The notes below the pieces were generated by a model. The model made no database searches and was not told the origin of the DNA. It saw nothing but the letters and a program-made list of their open reading frames with translations. The position numbers and the translations under genes were made by a program. Positions 17,722 to 26,612 of a DNA stretch of 39,586 nucleotides are shown here, piece by piece. How positions within the stretch are numbered: position 1 is the first letter of the stretch; every line of letters begins with the position of its first letter. The stretch spans positions 1 through 39,586 of the forward strand of contig NZ_CBVI010000130.1 in NCBI RefSeq assembly GCF_000513195.1, given 5' to 3'. The DNA is from Bacteroides timonensis. GTDB taxonomy: Bacteria; Bacteroidota; Bacteroidia; Bacteroidales; Bacteroidaceae.

Positions 17722-18330
17722 CTATCCTACGGGAATTTCTTTATCTTCGTTTTTCTCTTTCATGCTTTTTCCACGTTTATGCAAACTCTTCAGTTCAAAT
17801 GACAACATGATGCGGAAGAATCCGATAATCAGGAATGCGAATGAAATCATGTAAACTGCATAGAGAGCGCCTATTGCCGGTTGCCATAAGATGATGAGCG
17901 AACAAATTACGGCTAATATGCCGAAAGCAATATACCAGCCCCAGTCTCTTGTACCATATCTTTTCAGATCCATGGCATAGCCGACAGATGAGAAGCCCCG
18001 GAACATCAGCCAGAATGCAATAATGAAAGGAATAACTTCCATACTTAGTAATGGATAAGCTATCAGGTAGAAACCGAATATCATGTCGATGATACCTCCG
18101 GCCAGATACCAGCCCCAACTGGATACATTTTTCCGGTTGCTTACAGCAAAAGAAATCTCCAGCAAACCGCTGAATAACATGGATATGCTGAACAGGATAC
18201 TCAAAACAGCGTAGCCGCTCAACGGTGCGAACATCAGGCTGACGGCAACTACTACGTAGAGTATGCCAAGCAAGAGAGATATCCACCAGTTTTTTACTTC
18301 GCATTGAAGTTCGTCAAATAAAGTTTTCAT
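17722..18330 (-). CDS. HdeD/DUF308 family membrane protein
   Basis: A 202-residue protein with six predicted membrane helices arranged as three similar two-helix repeats (e.g. WWISLLLGILYVVVAVSLM, WGWYLAGGIIDMIFGFYL, WGWYIAFGILAVICSLIIL), the layout of HdeD/DUF308 proteins. Short basic/acidic tail at the C-terminus. E. coli HdeD is linked to acid resistance; no precise function is established for the Bacteroides members. Divergent from tpx with 125 bp between start codons. Confidence 0.88.
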   Translation of the reverse strand: MKTLFDELQCEVKNWWISLLLGILYVVVAVSLMFAPLSGYAVLSILFSISMLFSGLLEISFAVSNRKNVSSWGWYLAGGIIDMIFGFYLIAYPLLSMEVIPFIIAFWLMFRGFSSVGYAMDLKRYGTRDWGWYIAFGILAVICSLIILWQPAIGALYAVYMISFAFLIIGFFRIMLSFELKSLHKRGKSMKEKNEDKEIPVG

Positions 18331-18390
18331 GCAAATCGAATTTTAAATGGTTATTGTAATCATGTTTGTGAGAGTAACAATTTGCAGTTG

Positions 18391-18413
18391 GAAAAGTTTT
18401 GGACGAACTTTTC
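18391..18413. promoter_or_regulatory. Palindrome in the tpx/hdeD divergent region
   Basis: GAAAAGTT (18391-18398) and AACTTTTC (18406-18413) are exact complements; pairing extends 3 bp outward with one mismatch. It overlaps a possible tpx -33 (TTTG 18398-18401) ahead of a one-mismatch -7 TTCGTTTG (18420-18427). It could be an operator. Confidence 0.4.
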
Positions 18414-18455
18414 TAACAGTTCGTTTGTTATATAAACATATAAAAAAAGAAAACT

Positions 18456-18959
18456 ATGGCTACAACAAAATTTAAGGGACAACCGGTTAAGATTATCGGT
18501 GAGTTTATAAAAACAGGAACAGTTGCTCCTGATTTCGAGTTAGTAAAGACTGACCTTTCTTCTTTTTCTTTGAAAGATATGAAAGGAAAGAATGTGATAT
18601 TGAATATCTTCCCGAGTTTGGACACTAGCGTTTGTGCAACGTCTGTGCGTAAGTTCAATCAGTTGGCAGCAAGTCTGCCTGACACCGTGGTATTGGCAAT
18701 TTCCAAAGACTTGCCTTTTGCTCACGCTCGTTTCTGTACGACGGAAGGTATTGAAAATGTAATTCCTTTGTCTGATTTCCGCTTTTCGGATTTCGATGAA
18801 AGCTATGGCGTGCGTATGGCAGATGGACCATTAGGCGGTTTGCTGGCACGTGCAGTAGTTATCATTGGTAAAGATGGAAAAGTGATGTATACTGAACTGG
18901 TACCCGAAATCACTCAGGAGCCGGATTATGACAAAGCAATAGAGGCTGTGAAGAAATAG
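18456..18959 (+). CDS. tpx: Thiol peroxidase
   Basis: A 167-residue atypical 2-Cys peroxiredoxin reducing hydroperoxides with thioredoxin. The peroxidatic Cys60 lies in SLDTSVCATSVRKFN and the resolving Cys94 in FAHARFCTTEGI, the Tpx spacing. The N-terminal GTVAPDFELV and the LLARAVVIIGKDGKV C-terminal core are complete. A 9-bp-stem terminator follows directly. Confidence 0.96.
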   Translation: MATTKFKGQPVKIIGEFIKTGTVAPDFELVKTDLSSFSLKDMKGKNVILNIFPSLDTSVCATSVRKFNQLAASLPDTVVLAISKDLPFAHARFCTTEGIENVIPLSDFRFSDFDESYGVRMADGPLGGLLARAVVIIGKDGKVMYTELVPEITQEPDYDKAIEAVKK

Positions 18960-18995
18960 TAAATTCAGATTTTTAAATAGCAATAAAAAAGATAA

Positions 18996-19038
18996 GGTGC
19001 ACAAGGGTCGTGAGGCTATTGTGCACCATTTGTTTTTT
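18996..19038 (+). terminator. tpx terminator
   Basis: GGTGCACAA (18996-19004) and TTGTGCACC (19019-19027) flank a 14-nt loop and are followed by ATTTGTTTTTTA. Confidence 0.8.
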
Positions 19039-19169
19039 ATATAGTGAGTTGGTGTGTGAATTGATTGTAGATTATCTTTTGTGTATTTTATTTGCTTTAT
19101 GGTGAGTAACTGACTTTTTTTGTTTTACTTTGTACCATGAAATCAAGTATTAATAGATAACAAAGAAAA

Positions 19170-20078
19170 ATGGAACGAGGTTTAAAAGACTACGCCTTAC
19201 TCATGCTGAAAGGTGTGGGAATGGGAGCAGCCGATGTGGTTCCCGGAGTATCGGGAGGAACAATTGCTTTTATTGTGGGAATTTATGATGAACTGATAGA
19301 TTCAATAAAAAGCATCAACGGAAAAAGTTTAAAGTTGTTTTTTACAGGAAAATGGGGAGCGTTCTGGAAAGCTATTAATGGTAATTTTTTAATTTCCATT
19401 GTGGCAGGAATCGCTGTCAGTGTATTTTCGTTGGCTAAGATTATTACATGGTTGCTTACGGATCATCCGGTAATGGTTTGGGCTTTCTTTTTCGGACTGG
19501 TGCTGGCTTCCACCTGGTTTGTGGGGAAAGATATAAAGGAGTGGAATAAGAAAACAATTCCGGCTTTTATCATAGGAGTGGCAGTTGCCTATTACATTAC
19601 GGTGGCAACTCCTGCTGAAACGCCATCCAATCTGTTTTTCATTTTCCTTTGCGGTGCGATTGCTATTTGTGCAATGATCTTGCCGGGTATATCGGGCAGT
19701 TTTATTCTGGTACTGTTAGGCAAATACTTTTATATAATGGAAGCGGTCAAGACACTTGATATAGCGACTTTATTAGTATTCTTGGCAGGTGCCTGTATAG
19801 GTATAACTACTTTTTCACGAGTTCTTTCATATGCACTAAAGAACTTTCGTAATATAACGTTGGCGGTATTGACCGGCTTTATGCTGGGGTCTCTTAATAA
19901 AGTATGGCCATGGAAAGAAACGCTTGAAACGTTCACAGACAGTCATGGAGTAGTCAAACCACTGGTTGAAGCGAATATCCTTCCTAATCAATATATTGTT
20001 GAAGCTGTAGTATTGATGATTGTTGGTTTCTTCCTGGTATATTTTTTGGAGAAGCTTTCTACACATAGTGCTAAATAA
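19170..20078 (+). CDS. DUF368 (PopT-type) membrane transporter
   Basis: A 302-residue polytopic membrane protein with the DUF368 signature GMGAADVVPGVSGGTIAFI near residues 15-35 and a second, related LPGISGSFILVLLG near 173-187, giving an internal duplication. DUF368 proteins have recently been identified as undecaprenyl-phosphate translocases (PopT) that recycle the lipid carrier across the inner membrane; that role is likely here but is transferred from other species. Eight or nine membrane segments are visible. It shares a perfect bidirectional terminator with the convergent TPR gene. Confidence 0.88.
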   Translation: MERGLKDYALLMLKGVGMGAADVVPGVSGGTIAFIVGIYDELIDSIKSINGKSLKLFFTGKWGAFWKAINGNFLISIVAGIAVSVFSLAKIITWLLTDHPVMVWAFFFGLVLASTWFVGKDIKEWNKKTIPAFIIGVAVAYYITVATPAETPSNLFFIFLCGAIAICAMILPGISGSFILVLLGKYFYIMEAVKTLDIATLLVFLAGACIGITTFSRVLSYALKNFRNITLAVLTGFMLGSLNKVWPWKETLETFTDSHGVVKPLVEANILPNQYIVEAVVLMIVGFFLVYFLEKLSTHSAK

Positions 20079-20096
20079 GGATACTCCCTACAATAT

Positions 20097-20139
20097 AAAA
20101 AACAGAGAGTAAAGCGATCAGCTTTACTCTCTGTTTTTT
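20097..20139. terminator. Perfect 19-bp bidirectional terminator
   Basis: AAAAAACAGAGAGTAAAGC (20097-20115) and its exact complement (20121-20139) flank GATCA. A/T tails serve both the DUF368 gene and the convergent TPR gene, whose stop codon begins at the end of the stem. Confidence 0.95.
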
Positions 20140-21563
20140 TATTGCAATGCTTTTATGATATTTTGCATATAAACAGCCAGATCTTCCCGGTCTTCATTTT
20201 CCATCATAGCCTGCATCTTCTCCAGTTCTTTCAGATCGAAGGGGCGGGTGCACTTCTGATTGTACTTTATGAAGTTTTCCTTATCATGCAGCGTCATGTA
20301 GAGAACGGTCAACTTTTCATTGATACCTTCAAATTCCGGTTCTAACTCACAAACACGTTCAAAAGCTATTTTCGCATAATCCAGATATCCGATTTCCATG
20401 CTGTGCATACCTATTTCATTCCAAGTATCAGCGCTAGGAGCACAATTCAAGGCCTTTGCCCATTGCTTTATTCCCTTTTCGTAGTCACCTTCTTCGACGT
20501 ACATGCGGCCTTCAATCAGGTAGGCTTCAGGATCTTTCGGTTCCAGCTTTTGGGCTTTCTTACAATACTGGTGCGCTTTGCGCTTCTTTTTCATTTTGGA
20601 AAGGCAAAGCCCTGCATTGGCATATAGGCTGGGTAGAGTAGGTGCGGGAGTTTCTTCCGCTTCGTTAGCCTGGATTGCTTTTTCCAGATTTTCGTATCCT
20701 TCTTCCCATTCGCCTTTGGATACCTTGCATAAACCGATATAAGTATAGACAAACTCAGGAGCCAGCCCATGCATCTGCTCAGCTTTCTGATAGCATTCCA
20801 GCGCTGCATCCTCATTACCCAACTGGTAAAAACAATGCCCTTTCATTACATAGGCGTCTGTAAATTCGTCATCACCTACCAATGCATAGTCGCAGGCATC
20901 AATTGCCTGGTCGAAGTTCAAATCTTCAAAATGGCATCTTGCCAGTCCGAACCAGTAGGGAGCCGAATATGGATTCTGATCTATCAGCTGGTTATATAGA
21001 GGAATTGCTTCTTCTATCATACCTTTCCCATAGTAACAGTCTGCAACTACGGCAATGTAAGCTTCTTCATCGGCATATTCTTCCTTTACCGGATCGAGCC
21101 ATGCCAGAGCCTTGTCCGGATAGCCCATATCGAGGTACATATAAGATACATCGACTACATTTGCCAGGTCCTCTTTATCTTCAATCGTATCGAGTAGCTG
21201 TTCGGCATCATCCAGCTTACCTTCACTCAGCAGCAAGTGGGCGCGTACCACCTTGGCTTCCGGTGAATAGGTATCGGGAAGGTTTTCGATGATTTCACGT
21301 GCCTTTGCTCTTTTTCCGCTATCCAGATGCAGGTAAGCATATTCTATCATTAATGCCGTACTGTCGGGATGTAGCTTTAGGCCATATTCTGCAATTTCTA
21401 AAGCCTTATCATAATTCTTTTTGGTGCCATACCAGTCGGCAAGGTCAGCCAAATCGTCTGCGTCCAGATAAAATGGTTGTTTCGCGGACATTGCCGATTC
21501 ATATTGTTCGGCAAGTTCCTGAAGTTCTTTATCTCTGCCGGACAGCAGGTTTTTATTGCTCAT
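20139..21563 (-). CDS. Tetratricopeptide repeat protein
   Basis: A 474-residue soluble protein made almost wholly of about 12 TPR-like repeats (e.g. KALEIAEYGLKLHPDSTALM, AIPLYNQLIDQNPYSAPYWF, AALECYQKAEQMHGLAPEFV). There is no signal peptide or membrane helix, so it is probably a cytoplasmic scaffold. It is strongly acidic. Partners cannot be told from sequence. It starts 27 bp after glnS on the same strand, so the two are likely co-transcribed. Confidence 0.9.
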   Translation of the reverse strand: MSNKNLLSGRDKELQELAEQYESAMSAKQPFYLDADDLADLADWYGTKKNYDKALEIAEYGLKLHPDSTALMIEYAYLHLDSGKRAKAREIIENLPDTYSPEAKVVRAHLLLSEGKLDDAEQLLDTIEDKEDLANVVDVSYMYLDMGYPDKALAWLDPVKEEYADEEAYIAVVADCYYGKGMIEEAIPLYNQLIDQNPYSAPYWFGLARCHFEDLNFDQAIDACDYALVGDDEFTDAYVMKGHCFYQLGNEDAALECYQKAEQMHGLAPEFVYTYIGLCKVSKGEWEEGYENLEKAIQANEAEETPAPTLPSLYANAGLCLSKMKKKRKAHQYCKKAQKLEPKDPEAYLIEGRMYVEEGDYEKGIKQWAKALNCAPSADTWNEIGMHSMEIGYLDYAKIAFERVCELEPEFEGINEKLTVLYMTLHDKENFIKYNQKCTRPFDLKELEKMQAMMENEDREDLAVYMQNIIKALQ

Positions 21564-21590
21564 TAATAGTTTACTCCTATAATCCTTACT

Positions 21591-23330
21591 TTATTTGTTA
21601 ATCTTGCCCCAGGTATCTTTCAACCCTACAGTACGGTTGAATACCATCTTTTCCGGTGTGGAGTCCGGATCTACATTGAAGTAACCGATGCGCTGGAACT
21701 GCAAGTAAGTAAGCGGTTTCATGCCTGCGGCATATTTCTCAATGTAGCAATGGGGCAGTATATGCAATGAATCCGGGTTGATGATTTCTTTCATCGCTTC
21801 CAGGGCATCGCAGTTTTTAGCTTCGCGAATAGCGGCAAGCTCGTCGCGTGGGTTCTCCACTTTCCACAGACGGTCGTAGAGGCGTACTTCGGCTTCGAGA
21901 CAATGGTCGCAGCTAACCCAATGTAGGGTACCTTTCACCTTACGGTTTGCTTCGGGCATGCCGCTCTTGGTGTTCGGGTCGTATTCGCAATATACTTCGA
22001 CTATTTCTCCGGCTTCATTTTTCTTGCAACCGGTACATTTTACGATATAAGCATTCTTCAGGCGCACTTCCTGTCCCGGAGTCATGCGGAAATATTTTTT
22101 GGGAGCATCCTCCATGAAGTCTTCACGTTCCATCCACAGCTCACGGCTGAATTCGATGAAGTGACTGCCTTCTTCCGGTTTTTCCGGATTATTGATAGCT
22201 TCCAGTTCTTCCACTTGTCCTTCGGGGTAGTTGGTAATTACCAGCTTCACCGGATTCACAACGGCAGATACACGAATTGCGCGGGAATTAAGGTCTTCGC
22301 GCAGGGCGCTTTCCAGCAAGGCAAATTCATTGAGCGCATCATAAGTGGTATATCCGATTTTATCGATAAACTTGTGGATAGACTCAGGAGAATATCCGCG
22401 ACGGCGGAAACCACAGATGGTCGGCATACGGGGATCATCCCATCCGTTCACCAGTTTCTCTTTTACCAGAGTCAACAGATTACGTTTGCTCATTAGCGTA
22501 TAGCTGAGGTTCAGTTTATTGAACTCATACTGGTGAGGGCGGTTATCATTCAAATCCTGTCCTTCTTTCACCCAGTCTACAAAAAGATCGTAGAGCGGAC
22601 GGTGAGGAACGAATTCCAACGTACAGAGAGAATGGGTTACGCCTTCGAAGTAGTCGCTTTGTCCATGTGCGAAGTCATACATCGGATAAGCTTTCCAAGT
22701 GGTGCCCGTGCGATGGTGCGGATGGTTCACTACACGATAAATGATAGGATCGCGGAAGTGCATGTTCGGATTCGCCATGTCTATTTTGGCACGGAGTACC
22801 ATAGCACCTTCTGCTATTTCACCTGTATTCATCTTCTTGAACAAGGAGAGACTTTCTTCTATCGGGCGGTTGCGGTAGGGACTTTCCACACCCGGTTGGG
22901 TAGGAGTACCTTTCTGCTGTGCGATTTGCTCGGAAGTCTGCTCGTCAATATATGCTTTACCTTCTTCAATGAGGCGGATGGCAAAGTCCCACAATTGCTG
23001 GAAGTAATCGGACGCATAGTATTCATTACCCCAATGGTAACCCAGCCATTGAATATCTTCCTTGATGGCTTCTACATATTCCACATCTTCCTTGGTCGGA
23101 TTGGTATCATCGAAACGCAGATTGCAGATGCCATTGTGGTCGGCTGCAATACCAAAATCAAGGCAAATAGCCTTGGCGTGACCGATGTGGAGGTATCCGT
23201 TGGGTTCGGGCGGAAAACGTGTTTGCACCTTACCACCGTTTTTACCCTCTTTTAAATCTTTCTCAACAATTTGTTCAATGAAGTTGAGGCTCTTTTTTTC
23301 GCCTGTTTCTTCGCTCTTAATATCTGCCAT
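21591..23330 (-). CDS. glnS: Glutaminyl-tRNA synthetase
   Basis: A 579-residue class I aminoacyl-tRNA synthetase starting MADIKSEETGEKKSLNF at 23330; the longer reading to 23408 is made from GAAGAAT repeats and is rejected. It has HIGH at 48-51 (PPEPNGYLHIGHAKA), the YTLMSKRNL form of KMSKS, the VEYVEAIKEDIQWLGY helix and the GlnRS C-terminal beta-barrel (RKVKGTLHWVSCDHCLEAE). GlnRS rather than GluRS is supported by the GRKVKG-type anticodon-binding barrel; Bacteroides use direct glutaminylation. Promoter -7 TATCTTTG at 23357-23364 (minus). Confidence 0.96.
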   Translation of the reverse strand: MADIKSEETGEKKSLNFIEQIVEKDLKEGKNGGKVQTRFPPEPNGYLHIGHAKAICLDFGIAADHNGICNLRFDDTNPTKEDVEYVEAIKEDIQWLGYHWGNEYYASDYFQQLWDFAIRLIEEGKAYIDEQTSEQIAQQKGTPTQPGVESPYRNRPIEESLSLFKKMNTGEIAEGAMVLRAKIDMANPNMHFRDPIIYRVVNHPHHRTGTTWKAYPMYDFAHGQSDYFEGVTHSLCTLEFVPHRPLYDLFVDWVKEGQDLNDNRPHQYEFNKLNLSYTLMSKRNLLTLVKEKLVNGWDDPRMPTICGFRRRGYSPESIHKFIDKIGYTTYDALNEFALLESALREDLNSRAIRVSAVVNPVKLVITNYPEGQVEELEAINNPEKPEEGSHFIEFSRELWMEREDFMEDAPKKYFRMTPGQEVRLKNAYIVKCTGCKKNEAGEIVEVYCEYDPNTKSGMPEANRKVKGTLHWVSCDHCLEAEVRLYDRLWKVENPRDELAAIREAKNCDALEAMKEIINPDSLHILPHCYIEKYAAGMKPLTYLQFQRIGYFNVDPDSTPEKMVFNRTVGLKDTWGKINK

Positions 23331-23356
23331 AATGCTGTCTGTTTTCGTATTCCGTG

Positions 23357-23364
23357 CAAAGATA
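23357..23364 (-). promoter_or_regulatory. -7 element for glnS
   Basis: CAAAGATA on the plus strand is TATCTTTG on the minus strand, a perfect Bacteroides -7, 27 bp before the glnS ATG. The -33 position falls in the GAAGAAT repeats and shows no TTTG. Confidence 0.55.
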
Positions 23365-23371
23365 GGAGAAA

Positions 23372-23468
23372 AAAATGAAGAATGAAGAATGAAGAATGAA
23401 GAATTCACCTTGCGGCATACTTACATAGCGCGGTCAAATTCTTCATTCTTCGTTCTTCATTCTTCATT
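23372..23468. repeat. GAAGAAT tandem/inverted repeat hairpin
   Basis: A 33-bp arm of four GAAGAAT heptamers (23372-23404) and a 33-bp inverted arm (23436-23468, one mismatch) flank a 31-nt loop. The right arm includes the last codons of pstS (N-E-E-stop). Confidence 0.85.
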
Positions 23469-24272
23469 TACCGGAATATATCCACTCTTTTTAATGATTT
23501 CCTGACCGGCAGGTGACAGGATGAAACTGATGAGTGGGTTTACTTGTCCGGTGTTTTCCGTATTATAGTAATAATACAGAGGTCGTACGATGGGGTAACT
23601 CTTGTCTGTGGCATTTTCCATTGTGGGCGGCGCAAAGTGTTTGCCGTCATAAGATACGGAAAGTGACTTGACGCGAGGGGAGAGATAAGCCAGTCCTACG
23701 TACCCTATTGCTCCCTTCGTCTGACTGACGGATTGGATAATGGCTCCGGTGGCGGGCATGGAAAGGCTACTACTCATATAATTTTTATTTTTGAGAACGC
23801 TTTCCTTGAAAAACTCATAGGTGCCCGAAGATGTTTCACGGGAATATACTACGATTTTACGATCATCTCCACCCACTTGCTTCCAGTTTGTTATTTTTCC
23901 CCGGAAGATATCTTCCAGTTGTTGACGTGTCAGTTGTTTCACGGGGTTGGAAGGGTGTACTACGACGGCGAGGGCATCGTAGGCGACGATTACTTCTTCT
24001 ACTTCCTTGCCTGCGGACTTTACTTTCATTTTCTCGCTGAATTTGATAGGGCGGGATGCCATGGCGATATCCGTTGTTCCGTCCAATAAAGCGGAAATGC
24101 CCACGCCGGTACCGCCACCCGTGACGGTAATCCGGGCATCGGGATTGAGTGCCATAAACCTTTCAGCGGTCTGTTGTGCTACGGGGAGTACGGTGTCGCT
24201 GCCTTTAATACGCTGTGCTTGCATGCTGCTTGCAGCTAATGTCAGGAGTAGGATAATACTTATTCTTTTCAT
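23457..24272 (-). CDS. pstS: Phosphate-binding protein PstS
   Basis: A 271-residue periplasmic phosphate receptor of the PstSCAB importer. Signal peptide MKRISIILLLTLAASSMQAQ. Mature protein has GSDTVLPVAQ, GGGTGVGISALLDGTTDIA, VVVHPSNPV, and the ligand-binding SRETSSGTYEF loop near 145-154. Complete. It is divergent from pstC, with TTGTAA-type direct repeats in the intergenic region. Its last codons form part of the GAAGAAT hairpin repeat. Confidence 0.96.
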   Translation of the reverse strand: MKRISIILLLTLAASSMQAQRIKGSDTVLPVAQQTAERFMALNPDARITVTGGGTGVGISALLDGTTDIAMASRPIKFSEKMKVKSAGKEVEEVIVAYDALAVVVHPSNPVKQLTRQQLEDIFRGKITNWKQVGGDDRKIVVYSRETSSGTYEFFKESVLKNKNYMSSSLSMPATGAIIQSVSQTKGAIGYVGLAYLSPRVKSLSVSYDGKHFAPPTMENATDKSYPIVRPLYYYYNTENTGQVNPLISFILSPAGQEIIKKSGYIPVNEE

Positions 24273-24375
24273 AATAGGTATTGTTTATAATTACTTTATG
24301 TAGTAAACTTAATGATAGTATAACAACCTTCATACTACTCTTTTTGTTTATTGTCTGCAAATAAAGCAATCGTGT

Positions 24376-24393
24376 ATTACGATGCTATTACAA
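24376..24393 (-). promoter_or_regulatory. PhoB-box-like repeats for pstS
   Basis: On the minus strand TTGTAAT (24393-24387) and TCGTAAT (24382-24376) are separated by 4 bp, an 11-bp period. They end 10 bp before a one-mismatch -7 (TTTATTTG, 24365-24358), which is where a Pho box replaces the -33/-35. Confidence 0.6.
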
Positions 24394-24411
24394 AGCTTGT
24401 GTTTTTGCGGG

Positions 24412-24440
24412 TTGTAACGCTTTTGTAATATGTTTGAAAC
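24412..24440 (+). promoter_or_regulatory. PhoB-box-like repeats for pstCAB
   Basis: TTGTAAC (24412-24418), TTGTAAT (24423-24429) and TTGAAAC (24434-24440) are three 7-mers at an exact 11-bp period with 4-bp spacers, the geometry bound by PhoB-type response regulators. Confidence 0.62.
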
Positions 24441-24515
24441 ATTTCTTTCAAGTGTTAGTCACACTCTCTTAACATCAGCCCCGTTTCTTTGCATGCAGAA
24501 TATCAACAGGTATTT

Positions 24516-25700
24516 ATGAAGAAACTTTTTGAAAAAATAGTAGAAGGTATATTGGCTTGCAGTGGTTTCGTAACAAGCATTACCATTGTGCTTATCATCC
24601 TGTTTCTCTTTTCCGAGGCGTTGGGATTGTTCAACAGCCGGGTGATTGAAGAGGGATATGTATTGGCATTGAATAAAGATAATAAGGTTACTGAGCTGAC
24701 ACCGGCTCAGATAAAAGATGTTTTCGATGAGGAAATAACGAACTGGAATGAGGTCGGAGGGCAGGATATGCCTATCCGGCTTTTCCGTTTGGAGGATATC
24801 ACCCAGTATTATACTGAAGAAGAACTGGGCCCTTCTTATGAACACGCCGGAGCAAGGATTACCGAGTTGGTGGAGCGTACACCGGGCATCATTGCTTTTG
24901 TGCCGCAACAGTTTATTGTCCGGCAAGACTCTGTACATTTGTTACGCGATAATACGATTTCAGTGAAAGACGTCTTTGCCGGTGCCGAATGGTTTCCTAC
25001 GGCTACACCTGCCGCGCAATTTGGCTTTTTGCCGCTGATAACGGGTACATTATGGGTGAGTCTTTTTGCCATTCTAATTGCTCTTCCGTTCGGCCTTTCG
25101 GTAGCTATCTATATGTCCGAAGTGGCAAATCCTAAGGTACGTAATTTGTTGAAGCCGATAATTGAGTTACTGAGTGGTATTCCGTCAGTGGTATATGGCT
25201 TCTTCGGATTGATAGTCATTGTGCCGCTCATACAGAAAGTGTTCGACTTGCCGGTTGGCGAAAGCGGTCTGGCGGGAAGTATTGTATTGGCAATAATGGC
25301 ATTGCCCACGATTATCACTGTGACAGAAGATGCCATGCGCAACTGTCCCCGTGCCATGCGTGAAGCCAGTCTGGCATTGGGAGCTTCGCAATGGCAAACT
25401 ATATATAAGGTGGTGATACCCTATTCTGTATCGGGCATTACTTCCGGAGTAGTGCTGGGCATCGGACGCGCCATCGGAGAAACGATGGCGGTATTGATGG
25501 TGACAGGCAATGCGGCTGTTATACCGCATACCATTCTGGAGCCGTTGCGCACCATTCCTGCTACGATTGCAGCGGAACTGGGAGAAGCACCTGCCGGAGG
25601 AGCTCATTATGAAGCTTTATTCCTTCTGGGAGTAGTATTGTTCTTTATCAGTTTGCTGATCAACTTCACGGTGGAAGCTGTATCGGCCCGGAAAAGATAG
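24516..25700 (+). CDS. pstC: Phosphate ABC permease PstC with PstS-like periplasmic insert
   Basis: A 394-residue inner-membrane permease; start ATG at 24516. First membrane segment about 18-38. Then a long periplasmic insert (about 43-165) precedes the usual permease core (about 175-390) with EAA-loop region REASLALGASQWQTIYKVV and GRAIGETMAVLMV. The insert contains LTPAQIKDVFDEEITNW and VGGQD, matching LTRQQLEDIF...ITNWKQVGGDD of the neighbouring PstS at 13 of 24 positions, and RTPGIIAFV parallels TKGAIGYVG. The phosphate-binding SGT loop is missing from the insert. Usual PstC proteins are about 300 residues. First gene of pstCAB. Confidence 0.93.
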   Translation: MKKLFEKIVEGILACSGFVTSITIVLIILFLFSEALGLFNSRVIEEGYVLALNKDNKVTELTPAQIKDVFDEEITNWNEVGGQDMPIRLFRLEDITQYYTEEELGPSYEHAGARITELVERTPGIIAFVPQQFIVRQDSVHLLRDNTISVKDVFAGAEWFPTATPAAQFGFLPLITGTLWVSLFAILIALPFGLSVAIYMSEVANPKVRNLLKPIIELLSGIPSVVYGFFGLIVIVPLIQKVFDLPVGESGLAGSIVLAIMALPTIITVTEDAMRNCPRAMREASLALGASQWQTIYKVVIPYSVSGITSGVVLGIGRAIGETMAVLMVTGNAAVIPHTILEPLRTIPATIAAELGEAPAGGAHYEALFLLGVVLFFISLLINFTVEAVSARKR

Positions 25701-25721
25701 TGTTTTACAGAGAAAAGTAAA

Positions 25722-26588
25722 ATGAGTATGATAGATAGGAAACATCTTTCGCAACGCATTGCATTCGGTACATTCCGTTTGCTGAGTCTGACGGTGGTAG
25801 GGGTACTCTTTGCCATTCTCAGCTTTATTATATATAAAGGTATAGGAGTTATCAGTTGGGAGTTTCTGACTACCGCGCCGAAGGACGGCATGACGGCAGG
25901 TGGTATTTGGCCTGCCATCGTCGGAACATTCTATCTGATGATAGGCAGTGCCCTGTTTGCCTTTCCGGTGGGAGTAATGAGTGGTATTTATATGAATGAA
26001 TACGCTCCGAAGGGCTGGATCGTTCGTTTTATCCGCATGATGACGAATAATCTGAGCGGGATACCTTCCATTGTCTTTGGTCTTTTCGGTATGGCCCTGT
26101 TCGTTAACTATATGGGGTTTGGCGATAGTATCCTTGCCGGCTCTCTTACATTGGGATTGCTCTGCGTGCCTTTGGTGATCCGTACTACCGAAGAAGCGCT
26201 GAAAGCTATTCCCGATACCCTGCGTGAAGGAAGCCGGGCTTTGGGAGCTACCAAATTGCAAACCATCTGGCATGTGATTCTGCCAATGGCCATGCCGAAT
26301 GTGATAACAGGGCTTATTCTTGCTTTGGGACGTGTTTCCGGTGAGACCGCACCCATCCTGTTTACTTGTGCCGCTTATTTTCTTCCTCAGTTGCCCGCAA
26401 GTATCCTCGATCAGTGCATGGCATTGCCTTATCATCTATATGTTATTTCTACCAGTGGTACGGATATGGAAGCTCAGCTTCCGCTGGCTTATGGCACTGC
26501 TTTGGTTTTGATAATGATCATTCTCTTTGTCAATCTTCTGGCAAATGCCTTACGGAAGTATTTTGAGAAAAAAGTAAAGATGAACTAA
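25722..26588 (+). CDS. pstA: Phosphate ABC permease PstA
   Basis: A 288-residue inner-membrane permease of the PstSCAB system, with six membrane helices. The EAA-loop region reads REGSRALGATKLQTIWHVILP, followed by GRVSGETAPILFT, the PstA form. Normal length; unlike PstC it has no periplasmic insert. 21 bp after pstC. Confidence 0.95.
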   Translation: MSMIDRKHLSQRIAFGTFRLLSLTVVGVLFAILSFIIYKGIGVISWEFLTTAPKDGMTAGGIWPAIVGTFYLMIGSALFAFPVGVMSGIYMNEYAPKGWIVRFIRMMTNNLSGIPSIVFGLFGMALFVNYMGFGDSILAGSLTLGLLCVPLVIRTTEEALKAIPDTLREGSRALGATKLQTIWHVILPMAMPNVITGLILALGRVSGETAPILFTCAAYFLPQLPASILDQCMALPYHLYVISTSGTDMEAQLPLAYGTALVLIMIILFVNLLANALRKYFEKKVKMN

Positions 26589-26612
26589 CGGGAATAATAA
26601 ACAGTAAATGAA

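Noticed and set aside
25617..26435. A 272-residue minus-strand frame
   Set aside because: It is antisense to pstA and the end of pstC, and has no recognisable domain.
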